A stretch of 5,632 nucleotides of DNA from an uncultured Mycoplasmatota bacterium. GTDB lineage: Bacteria > Bacillota_I > Bacilli_A > RF39 > UBA660. The notes under the pieces are model-generated. The model was not told the DNA's origin, did not search any database, and was given only the letters and a program-made list of their open reading frames with translations. Numbering within the stretch: position 1 is the first letter of the stretch; the number at the start of each line of letters is the position of its first letter. Location: NCBI GenBank assembly GCA_900556025.1, contig USNG01000056.1, positions 1 through 5,632 of the forward strand. Direction: 5' to 3'. The position numbers and the translations under genes were made by a program. Below are positions 1-5,587 of the stretch, in pieces.

Positions 1-59
1 ATAAGCCTATAACTGATGATATGTATTCAAAAAAAACAAGTGGATATATAGAAAAATAA
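1..59 (+). CDS. C-terminal end of a surface protein, paralogue of the next gene (partial)
   Basis: Only the last 18 codons and a TAA stop (57-59) are in the window; the readable frame begins at base 3. The tail reads KPITDDMYSKKTSGYIEK. The complete gene downstream ends in KPVTDNMYLEKTSGYIEK, and the DNA agrees at 47 of 57 positions (3-59 against 1109-1165), including an identical 20-base stretch. This is therefore the end of a tandem paralogue of the 359-aa membrane-anchored protein. Its stop lies 26 bases before the next start, so co-transcription is likely. The function is unknown, and nothing can be said of its N-terminus. Confidence 0.8.
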   Translation, partial: KPITDDMYSKKTSGYIEK

Positions 60-85
60 ATATAATACAGAAGGGAGAATAAAAC

Positions 86-1165
86 ATGATAAAAATAGGA
101 AAATTAAATATTTCTAAAAAGAATCTAATTATAATAGGTTTAGTAATTCTAATAGTGATAGGAGGTATTCTTTTACTACCCAGAGGTAATGGAAAAGGAC
201 TATTTTATAATCCAGATAAAAATATTAAAATAGTTAAATCAGAAGCAAGTAAAATAGAATTAGAAGATTATCAAACAAATGAGTTTTCTATTAAGAAACC
301 AAAAGGATGGAAAGTTGAAACATTAGGAGATTATATCCATTATACAATTAAAGTATATAATCCAGATAAACCACTTTATCAATTTTTCTTTAATCTGAAA
401 ACAGAAGGGTATAATAAATCAGAAGATGCCAAAAGATGGCAACAAAAATATTATCCAAATAATCCATTCGCAAAAACTAGTGTAATAGCCACTAAAGATA
501 CGGAAGGGTTTTATAAAATATTTAATGATATGGGACCTTTGAATAATACGGCTGCATTTACTTTCCCAGTTTTAACTGATTTTACTGTAAGTGAAAACTT
601 AGGTAAAGGTAGTTTAGGTGGTGATATGCTTAGAGCAACTTTTAAAGATGCAAATGGAGAAGAAGGAGAGGGTATATTTACGGCTTATGTATACGATCCA
701 GGACCATACTATGTTTATGAAAATATAATTTCAGGAAAACAAATAGATATACAATACTTAAATGTATATGATGCTATCTTTGTTACTGCCCCAAAAGATG
801 AATTTATTGATTGGGAAGATATCTTAAATACTATTTGTTCTTCACTTAATTTTACAGATACTTTTATAAATGGATTTAATAATGAACAAGATGCCGTTAT
901 GAAAAATTTCCAGCAGATTAGAGCAATAGGTAATGAGATAAGTGATGGAATAATGGATTCATGGAATAAAAGAAATACATCTTTTGATATTATGAGTCAA
1001 AAACAAAGTGATGCCACGCTTGGCTATGAAAGAGTTTATGATACCACAACAAATGAAATATATAAAGCATATAATGGATTTACTGATGAATATGATGGTG
1101 AAAGATATAAACCAGTAACTGATAATATGTACTTAGAAAAGACAAGTGGATATATAGAAAAGTAG
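86..1165 (+). CDS. Membrane-anchored extracellular protein of unknown function (359 aa)
   Basis: The ATG at 86 is preceded by AAGGGAG (71-77) at good spacing, which fixes the start. Residues 1-12 are basic, residues ~13-31 (NLIIIGLVILIVIGGILLL) form one membrane segment, and the remaining ~325 residues are hydrophilic and rich in Asn, Asp, Tyr and Lys. This predicts a single-pass protein with an outside domain. There is no Cys after the hydrophobic segment, so it is not a lipoprotein, and no LPxTG sorting motif is seen. The C-terminal ~60 residues (from about SDGIMDSWNKR to SGYIEK) look like a separate module, and the final part is repeated at the end of the preceding gene. I do not recognise a characterised family. 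It may be an accessory surface protein carried as cargo of the element ending at about 4010, which is inference. The start of the next gene follows 7 bases after the stop, suggesting an operon. Confidence 0.85.
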   Translation: MIKIGKLNISKKNLIIIGLVILIVIGGILLLPRGNGKGLFYNPDKNIKIVKSEASKIELEDYQTNEFSIKKPKGWKVETLGDYIHYTIKVYNPDKPLYQFFFNLKTEGYNKSEDAKRWQQKYYPNNPFAKTSVIATKDTEGFYKIFNDMGPLNNTAAFTFPVLTDFTVSENLGKGSLGGDMLRATFKDANGEEGEGIFTAYVYDPGPYYVYENIISGKQIDIQYLNVYDAIFVTAPKDEFIDWEDILNTICSSLNFTDTFINGFNNEQDAVMKNFQQIRAIGNEISDGIMDSWNKRNTSFDIMSQKQSDATLGYERVYDTTTNEIYKAYNGFTDEYDGERYKPVTDNMYLEKTSGYIEK

Positions 1166-1168
1166 GTG
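1164..1168 (+). promoter_or_regulatory. Weak ribosome binding site overlapping the upstream stop
   Basis: AGGTG begins inside the TAG stop (1163-1165) of the 359-aa gene and lies 4 bases before the ATG at 1173. It supports that ATG and suggests that translation of the two genes is coupled. Confidence 0.45.
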
Positions 1169-1172
1169 TAAT

Positions 1173-1631
1173 ATGAAGAATAAAAAAATAATTTATGCTA
1201 TTATAGGAATTATTATATTAATATCTATAGTGGTTATTATTGCTATAATAAGTAATAAACCAATGCCGATAGATCATACACCTAAAGAGGCAACATCTAT
1301 CATAGAAGAATTAAAAAAGAAATATCCAGATAAAAAATATCTAAAATTAACAGGAGGAGAAATATTAAATGAAGATACATGTTTTAGCGAATACTCCTTC
1401 ATAAATAATAATTCCATATATATTTTCAATCCACAAAAATTAGATAATGGAGAATTAGAATATAAAAAAGTATATGATATAGATAAGAATATTAAGGTTA
1501 TGAATATTACTCCAAACTCAGGAGCAGACATAAAGTTTTACGATTATAATGATACTATATATACACTACATGATGATAATACGGATAATAAAGTTACGGA
1601 TAGTTATGATATGTATTTAAATGCGAATTAA
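1173..1631 (+). CDS. Small single-pass membrane protein of unknown function (152 aa)
   Basis: The protein starts MKNKK, followed by one very hydrophobic segment at about residues 6-27 (IIYAIIGIIILISIVVIIAI). About 120 polar residues rich in Lys, Asp, Asn and Tyr follow, so it is predicted to be anchored in the membrane with its C-terminal domain outside. There is no lipobox and no sorting motif. The start is 7 bases after the stop of the upstream surface-protein gene, with the weak ribosome binding site overlapping that stop, so the two are probably co-transcribed. No family is recognised. The next open frame (to 1816) begins in another frame just after this stop, so this gene could have been shortened at its 3' end, but nothing proves that. 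The reverse-strand open frame over the same bases is a shadow. Confidence 0.75.
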   Translation: MKNKKIIYAIIGIIILISIVVIIAIISNKPMPIDHTPKEATSIIEELKKKYPDKKYLKLTGGEILNEDTCFSEYSFINNNSIYIFNPQKLDNGELEYKKVYDIDKNIKVMNITPNSGADIKFYDYNDTIYTLHDDNTDNKVTDSYDMYLNAN

Positions 1632-1633
1632 TA

Positions 1634-1816
1634 CTATTAAGGTATGAATATGTATATGATAATATTAGTAAAGCTGATGTTTTGAAAGAATTACCGGGAA
1701 TTAGAGAATTAAAACCTATTCAAGTAAAAACTATTTATGAAAAAGCAATAAAGTTATTAGAGTTAAAATATGATGTTATAGTTTTGCAAGACAATCCATT
1801 TGTATTTAAAAAATAA
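1634..1816 (+). pseudogene. Start-less open frame, probable gene remnant (~60 codons)
   Basis: This frame is open from about 1610 to TAA at 1814-1816. It reads like real protein: LLRYEYVYDNISKADVLKEL, then a PGIRELKP turn, then a helix (IYEKAIKLLELK) and an end in DNPFVFKK. There is no ATG or GTG in the frame; the first permitted start is TTG at 1682, without a good ribosome binding site. ATG codons at 1621, 1644 and 1650 are in other frames, so a lost start or a frameshift near 1640-1650 is likely. The product is not recognised. It lies beside another broken gene, which supports decay of this stretch. Confidence 0.4.
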
Positions 1817-1835
1817 GAAAGTGAGTGATGAAAAT

Positions 1836-2037
1836 ATGGAACTAGCTATTAAATACTATAAATTTATAAATGATTATGCAAAAGTAAAAAAGTTAAAGTT
1901 AAATATAAAAATAATAAAGAATTTCAAGAAGGAAAATATTATAGTTTATTCATAGAATATATAAATATTCTTGATGAGTTAAGAAACTTATTAAAAATCA
2001 AAAGATAGAATCAAAAGACTATGATTTAGTTATTTAA
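1836..2037 (+). pseudogene. Small hypothetical gene broken by two single-base frameshifts
   Basis: From ATG 1836 the frame reads MELAIKYYKFINDYAKVKK, then goes wrong at a run of six A (1886-1891) and stops at 1953-1955. One extra A there opens VKVKYKNNKEFQEGKYYSLF and on through IEYINILDELRNLL. A second extra A in the run of five at 1993-1997 gives KNQKIESKDYDLVI and TAA at 2035-2037. Repaired, it is a 67-aa, Lys/Tyr-rich helical protein of no family I recognise. Both lesions are losses of one A in A-runs, so they could be mutations by slippage or sequencing errors. The ribosome binding site is weak (AAGTGAG near 1819-1825). Without repair the product would be only 39 aa. Confidence 0.5.
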
Positions 2038-2065
2038 TTTAATAAAATCTCATAAATTAAATTAG

Positions 2066-2088
2066 AAACTATTTATCATAGTTTTTTT
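2066..2088 (+). terminator. A/T-rich hairpin with T-run, probable terminator
   Basis: AAACTAT (2066-2072) and ATAGTTT (2078-2084) form a perfect 7-bp stem around a 5-base loop. A T-run spans 2082-2088, and AAATTAA to the left can pair with TTAATTT to the right. The stem has only one G-C pair, so termination may be weak. It sits just after the broken gene ending at 2037 and before the ribosome binding site at 2093-2100, so it would separate the surface-protein unit from the recombinase unit. Confidence 0.5.
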
Positions 2089-2100
2089 AATTTAAGGGGG

Positions 2101-2280
2101 TTGAGTATTATAAATAAAGAGAATAAAAATGGGGATAAAAACGAAATTAATTACATAATTGAAAATAAATTTATAACAAATGCTAAAACAGAAGAAGAAT
2201 TAATTGAAATATTTAATAAAAAATGGGCAACTATCATTTTAAGTTTAGAAAGTAAATTTGGGGGCTGTAATCTTGCATAA
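2101..2280 (+). CDS. Small protein encoded directly before the recombinase (up to 59 aa)
   Basis: This open frame is preceded by a strong ribosome binding site, TTAAGGGGG (2092-2100). It reads NEINYIIENKFITNAKTEEE, then LIEIFNKKWATIILSLESKF, and ends GGCNLA. It looks like a small helical soluble protein. TTG at 2101 is the only usual start in the frame, yet it touches the binding site with no spacer. ATT (2107) or ATA (2110) would be better spaced but are rare starts, so the start is unsettled. Small accessory frames are common directly before serine recombinases in Bacillota elements (TnpW-like proteins, for example). The size, position and a Tyr-Ile-Ile/Val core are reminiscent of those, but I cannot assign it to a family. 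It ends 57 bases before the recombinase ATG, so co-transcription is plausible. Confidence 0.5.
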   Translation: MSIINKENKNGDKNEINYIIENKFITNAKTEEELIEIFNKKWATIILSLESKFGGCNLA

Positions 2281-2314
2281 AGCGCGTTATAATTTGATTG
2301 TATTACAGTGCTTT
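2265..2314. repeat. Inverted repeats just upstream of the recombinase start
   Basis: CTGTAAT (2265-2271) is the inverse of ATTACAG (2302-2308), separated by 30 bases. An overlapping alternative pairing, AAAGCGC (2279-2285) with GTGCTTT (2308-2314), has one G-T pair. They span the end of the small upstream frame and the leader before the recombinase ribosome binding site. They could form a leader hairpin or be a binding site for the recombinase or a regulator. In an AT-rich genome, 7-base repeats can also be chance. Confidence 0.3.
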
Positions 2315-2325
2315 CAATATATACG

Positions 2326-2333
2326 AAAGGAAG
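2326..2333 (+). promoter_or_regulatory. Ribosome binding site deciding the recombinase start
   Basis: AAAGGAAG is followed by a 4-base spacer to ATG 2338 (7 bases from the GG core). It lies downstream of the alternative GTG start at 2308, so the start is placed at 2338 and the protein is 911 rather than 921 aa. Confidence 0.65.
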
Positions 2334-2337
2334 ATAT

Positions 2338-5073
2338 ATGTTGAAAAATGAGAGAAAGGTGGTATGTAGTAATTTAAGTAATACGGTATGTTCAAATGAC
2401 TATATAGTTGATAATGTTTCGGGAGATGACTATTTAGAAACAACTGAATTTAAAACAATAAAAAAATTGCTATCCGAAGATAATTTAGAATATATGACTG
2501 ATTATTTAAGAGATTTATTAAAAGTATCTAAAAAAAATAATCCTAATTGTTTTAAAAAAAATGGATTAATTAGTTCTTTACATATTCCCGGCAAAAGAGG
2601 AATAATATATGTTAGATTATCTCAAGAGGACTTAGATAGAGAAAAAGGCAATGTTAGTAAAAGTATTTTAAATCAATTATTAATGTTATTATCATATTGT
2701 AATGACAAAGGTATTGAGGTTGTTGGTATTTTTTATGAAGAAGATATAAGTGGAAGTGATGGTTCACGTGAAGAATGGAACAAAACGCTTTTGTTCTGTG
2801 AACTTGGAAATACAGATATTTATATTTGTAAAACTCAAGCTAGATTCGCAAGAAGTATTGAATTCGTAGAAAAATATTTACATAAAAAGTTTATAGAATG
2901 GAATATTAGATTTTTAAGTATTGTAGATAATATTGATACTTACAACAAAGGTAATAAAAAATCAAGTCAAATAACTGCAATGGTAGATGAGTGGAAAATT
3001 GAAGAACAATCAATAAATACTAAAAAAACTTTAAGAGCAAAAAATGACGCGGGACAATGGACCGGTTCCTTTGCTCCTTATGGTTATATTGAAGATCCTG
3101 ATGATATGTATCATCTAGTAATTGATGAAGAAGCTGCTAAAGTTGTAAGAGAAATATATTCTATGTATGCTAATGGATATGGATATTATAAAATTTGCCA
3201 ATATCTTAATGAAAGTAAGATACCAACACCTAGTAAGCATAAAAAACTACAAGGATTAAAATTTGTTTGTTGCATGGCTCCTAATGGTGCAGAATTTTGG
3301 AATACCGATACAATAAGAAAGATCCTATTAGATGAAACTTATGACGGCATTTTGATACAACATAGGACCGAAAAAATTGCTTACAATATTAAGGGTTACA
3401 AAAAAATTCCTAAAAATGAACAAAGTATTATAGCTTGTGCACATGATAGAATTGTAGATCCTGATATTTCTAAGATTGTCAGAAAAAAATTTGCGGACAG
3501 AAAGTTAAAGATAGATTTGGACAACGCAAGAAAAGATTCAAGACAATTTATAAATGCTATTAAAGAAAATATTAAAAGCTTTGATGTTGATAAAGGAAAA
3601 AATGATGAAGTATATAGAGCAATAGAAGAATTAGATAACAGTTTGACAAATAATGATATTAAAATCATAACTGAAAAATATGATAATTTAAGAGAAAAGA
3701 CATTGTCTCTTGATAGTGAGTTATACTCTTTAATTACTGATCAAGTTGATATTCTAACAACATCAAATACAAGAGCACGTCCTGGTAAAAATGGCGAAGT
3801 ACATATTTTCAGTAGAAAAGTATATTGTGCTGTTTGTGGGAAAGTTTTTCAAAAGAGTAATTGCAAATCTGGTCCAAGAAAGAATCCTTTTATGAAACCT
3901 TATTTGCATTGTAGAAACCACAGAAAAACAGGTGGAACTCAGTGTGATAATACTAGTTATATTAGATATGAAGTTCTTGAAGAATTAGTTTTAAATGAAA
4001 TAAATAAAATTATTAAGGAGGAACTTGTTAAGGCCAAAAAACATCTTAATACACAGTATTTAAATGATGCTTTTGTAATCGTAGGAAATCCTAAAACATC
4101 TGAAGTTTATTCCTTAAATGGACAAAGATATTTAAATGATGAAACTTTTACTGATATTAGTTTAAATAATATTAATAGTGCTTTTACAATGGGTTCTGTA
4201 GTAAAAGGGGCTACGATTAGTGTTGGGTATAAATATAATCTAATTGAAAAAGGTAAAAAGATTTTAGATGGTTGTGTAAAACTTAAAAATAAAACTGAAA
4301 AATGTTCTTTTAAAAAACTTGGTTATTTAGATGATGTTAGTGCCCTTAAAATGAGTTCTAACTATTATCAATTTTTAATAGCTATTTCCCTTTTAGGAAA
4401 AAAGTATTCTCCGAATATGGATTTAAATGCAACAGAAAAAGAATTTAATATTTATAGAGATATGCTTTCATCATATGGTCTTGGCATTATAACAGGTATT
4501 GACTTACCTAACGAAAAACCAGGTCTTAAGGGAAATATTATTAGTGATGACTTACTTTTAAATTTAGCAATAGGGCAGTATGATACTTATACACCTATTG
4601 AACTTTTTAATTATATTAATACTTTAGCAATGAAAGGGAAAAGAATTAGTCCATCACTTGTAAATGAAATAAAAAATAATGACTTTTTAATTTATAAAAA
4701 TAAACATGAGGTAGTGGATAATGTTCAAATTTCAAATGATGATTTTAATCAAATTCATAAGGGATTTTATGAAGTAATGAATAATGGTACAGGTTTAGGT
4801 TTTATGAATAGAAAACTTTCTCCAGCAGGTAAAACTGGCACAAGTGAATCTTTTATTGATACAAATAATGATGGCAAAATAGATACTAAAACATTAACTC
4901 TTACAATGGCTGGTTTCTTTCCTTATGATGATCCAAAGGTATCTTTGATTGTAATTTGTCCCAATACCTCACATAACAATGGTAAAAATAAAGACTATAT
5001 TTATTATTTAACAAGTAAAATTTCTCGAAGAATTACAAATATTTTTAACGAACAAAAAAATAGTTTCAATTAA
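2338..5073 (+). CDS. Large serine recombinase fused in frame to a class B PBP transpeptidase domain (911 aa)
   Basis: One uninterrupted frame joins two unrelated enzymes. Residues 1-85 are an unusual polar extension. Residues ~86-230 are the serine recombinase catalytic domain: IIYVRLSQED with nucleophile Ser95 and Arg93, EEDISGSDGSR, and the KTQARFARS arginine motif (Arg169, Arg172). Residues ~240-387 are the recombinase DNA-binding domain (GSFAPYGY onward). Residues ~388-493 are a long charged helical insert. Cys497, Cys500, Cys525 and Cys536 form the zinc ribbon, followed by the helix YEVLEELVLNEINKIIKE (to 561). From ~562 the protein is a PBP2/FtsI-type DD-transpeptidase: AFVIVGNPKTSEV, SVVK (Ser620, Lys623), SSN (673-675), GIDLP, AIGQYDTYTPIEL, and AGKTGTSE (832-835), running to a normal end. 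The membrane anchor and PBP dimerisation domain are absent, so the domain would sit in the cytoplasm away from peptidoglycan precursors. The usual recombinase C-terminal part after the ribbon is also absent. This fits a junction between an integrated element and a PBP gene. A real bifunctional protein or an assembly chimera remain possible. Confidence 0.9.
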   Translation: MLKNERKVVCSNLSNTVCSNDYIVDNVSGDDYLETTEFKTIKKLLSEDNLEYMTDYLRDLLKVSKKNNPNCFKKNGLISSLHIPGKRGIIYVRLSQEDLDREKGNVSKSILNQLLMLLSYCNDKGIEVVGIFYEEDISGSDGSREEWNKTLLFCELGNTDIYICKTQARFARSIEFVEKYLHKKFIEWNIRFLSIVDNIDTYNKGNKKSSQITAMVDEWKIEEQSINTKKTLRAKNDAGQWTGSFAPYGYIEDPDDMYHLVIDEEAAKVVREIYSMYANGYGYYKICQYLNESKIPTPSKHKKLQGLKFVCCMAPNGAEFWNTDTIRKILLDETYDGILIQHRTEKIAYNIKGYKKIPKNEQSIIACAHDRIVDPDISKIVRKKFADRKLKIDLDNARKDSRQFINAIKENIKSFDVDKGKNDEVYRAIEELDNSLTNNDIKIITEKYDNLREKTLSLDSELYSLITDQVDILTTSNTRARPGKNGEVHIFSRKVYCAVCGKVFQKSNCKSGPRKNPFMKPYLHCRNHRKTGGTQCDNTSYIRYEVLEELVLNEINKIIKEELVKAKKHLNTQYLNDAFVIVGNPKTSEVYSLNGQRYLNDETFTDISLNNINSAFTMGSVVKGATISVGYKYNLIEKGKKILDGCVKLKNKTEKCSFKKLGYLDDVSALKMSSNYYQFLIAISLLGKKYSPNMDLNATEKEFNIYRDMLSSYGLGIITGIDLPNEKPGLKGNIISDDLLLNLAIGQYDTYTPIELFNYINTLAMKGKRISPSLVNEIKNNDFLIYKNKHEVVDNVQISNDDFNQIHKGFYEVMNNGTGLGFMNRKLSPAGKTGTSESFIDTNNDGKIDTKTLTLTMAGFFPYDDPKVSLIVICPNTSHNNGKNKDYIYYLTSKISRRITNIFNEQKNSFN
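3994..4025 (+). other. Recombinase/PBP junction, predicted right attachment site of an element
   Basis: Residues 553-561 (NEINKIIKE) can be read either as the helix that follows the recombinase zinc ribbon or as the 'xLQxEI' helix that precedes the transpeptidase domain in class B PBPs. The PBP-like text continues at once with ELVKAKKHLNTQYLNDAFVI. The crossover is therefore probably within or next to these bases. No copy of the site is visible elsewhere in the window, as expected if the left end is outside. The exact core cannot be fixed without the other end or an uninterrupted PBP homologue. Confidence 0.4.
4021..5073 (+). pseudogene. 3' part of a PBP2/FtsI-type gene (transpeptidase domain), 5' half missing
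   Basis: These bases encode the transpeptidase module within the fusion. They carry all three penicillin-binding motifs and a complete C-terminal region (VSLIVICPNTSH, then ISRRITNIF). Class B PBPs normally start with a cytoplasmic tail, one membrane helix and a pedestal domain of some 200-300 residues; none of these is present upstream. No in-frame ATG, GTG or TTG follows the junction closely: the first in-frame ATG is at 4189, inside the SxxK region. Independent translation of a working domain therefore looks unlikely. As a stand-alone gene it is 5'-truncated, and it is expressed, if at all, only as a fusion to the recombinase. Confidence 0.65.
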
Positions 5074-5081
5074 GAAACTAT
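5054..5081 (-). terminator. Shared terminator hairpin between convergent genes
   Basis: ATAGTTTC (5060-5067) and GAAACTAT (5074-5081) form a perfect 8-bp stem around the loop AATTAA. On the minus strand it is followed by seven T (A-run 5054-5060), a typical intrinsic terminator for the minus-strand gene. On the plus strand the tail is only CTTGATTTATTTT, so termination of the recombinase-PBP gene would be weaker. The stops of both genes (5071-5073 plus, 5078-5080 minus) lie inside the hairpin. Confidence 0.75.
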
Positions 5082-5536
5082 CTTGATTTATTTTGAGATT
5101 GCTTTAAATAAGCTGTATTAATTTCATGTAAGTTACCAGGAACATAGTTTTCAAGTAGGTAACTAAAGAAGGCAAGCCTTTTTTCATTTTTTTGATAATA
5201 ACTTATATCTCTATTATTTTCATTACAATCTTTAATCCAATCAATATCGTGTTTTACAATTCTATCTAATATTTCATAAACGTCAGTATAACCATTTTTA
5301 TTTATTTCATAACCCATATTTGATGTTATGGTTTTAATTAAGCCAGTACAATCATTTTTAAAGATAGAATCATTAAAACTTCCCATACCACCGAAAGCAC
5401 CTAAAAATTTTTCAATGTCATTTTCATTGTGATATTTTGCGTAGGCTTTTTCCATCCATTCTGCCCACCAACTATTTTCATATTCTTTTAACATATAAAT
5501 AAGTTCGCTTAAATATTCTAAAAATATTTCTTTCAT
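5078..5536 (-). CDS. Small cytoplasmic protein with GGMGSFND motif, DUF6966-like (152 aa)
   Basis: The start (ATG at 5536-5534) has the ribosome binding site AAGGGGGA (5541-5548) and a promoter just upstream. There is no signal peptide or membrane segment. The N-terminal ~65 residues read as helix YLSELIYMLKEYENSWWAEW, then MEKAYAKYHNENDIEKFLGA, then FGGMGSFNDSIF. From memory this pattern (helix, WAxWxEKA, then GGMGSFND) matches the uncharacterised DUF6966 domain, often seen as small stand-alone proteins and suggestive of immunity-type proteins; that role is inference. The remaining ~85 residues are polar and helical and are not recognised. It converges on the fused gene with 4 bases between the stops. 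If the element ends near 4010, this is resident chromosomal DNA beside the PBP locus. Confidence 0.8.
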   Translation of the reverse strand: MKEIFLEYLSELIYMLKEYENSWWAEWMEKAYAKYHNENDIEKFLGAFGGMGSFNDSIFKNDCTGLIKTITSNMGYEINKNGYTDVYEILDRIVKHDIDWIKDCNENNRDISYYQKNEKRLAFFSYLLENYVPGNLHEINTAYLKQSQNKSR

Positions 5537-5540
5537 TTTA

Positions 5541-5548
5541 TCCCCCTT
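5541..5548 (-). promoter_or_regulatory. Ribosome binding site of the DUF6966-like gene
   Basis: On the minus strand this reads AAGGGGGA, 5 bases before the ATG counted from the last G. It decides the start. The same TTAAGGGGG string appears at 2092-2100 on the plus strand before the small frame at 2101. Confidence 0.65.
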
Positions 5549-5558
5549 AACTAGTATA

Positions 5559-5587
5559 ATTATAACACAAATGTTGCAATGTGTAAA
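5559..5587 (-). promoter_or_regulatory. Sigma-70-type promoter of the DUF6966-like gene
   Basis: On the minus strand, TTTACA (5587-5582) and TATAAT (5564-5559) are separated by exactly 17 bases. The -10 box is consensus, and the -35 box differs from TTGACA at one base. The predicted start of transcription is near 5552, giving a very short leader before the ribosome binding site. Confidence 0.7.

Noticed and set aside
61..66. TATAAT before the 359-aa gene as a -10 box
   Set aside because: The -35 position (38-43) reads AAGTGG, no match, and the gene is close behind its paralogue, so read-through is more likely.
1274..1531. Reverse-strand open frame of 85 codons
   Set aside because: It overlaps the 152-aa membrane protein gene entirely, has no ribosome binding site, and its composition is a shadow of the plus-strand codons.
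2294..2323. TTGATT ... TATATA (18-base spacing) as a recombinase promoter
   Set aside because: Both boxes are weak matches and such strings are common in AT-rich DNA. The TATAAT at 2288-2293 has no -35 at the right distance.
3396..3668. Reverse-strand open frame of 90 codons with hydrophobic stretches
   Set aside because: It lies inside the recombinase domain and insert. The hydrophobic look is the complement of Lys/Glu/Asn-rich codons.
4014..4029. Perfect Shine-Dalgarno string TAAGGAGGA inside the junction, as if the PBP part were translated on its own
   Set aside because: No in-frame ATG, GTG or TTG follows at usable distance; TTG 4025 is out of frame and stops soon. The string is explained by the codons for Lys-Glu-Glu.
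4014..4032. TTAAGG repeated twice (4013-4018 and 4028-4033) as a recombinase core site
   Set aside because: A six-base repeat is too short and common here to support an att-site claim without the other end of the element.
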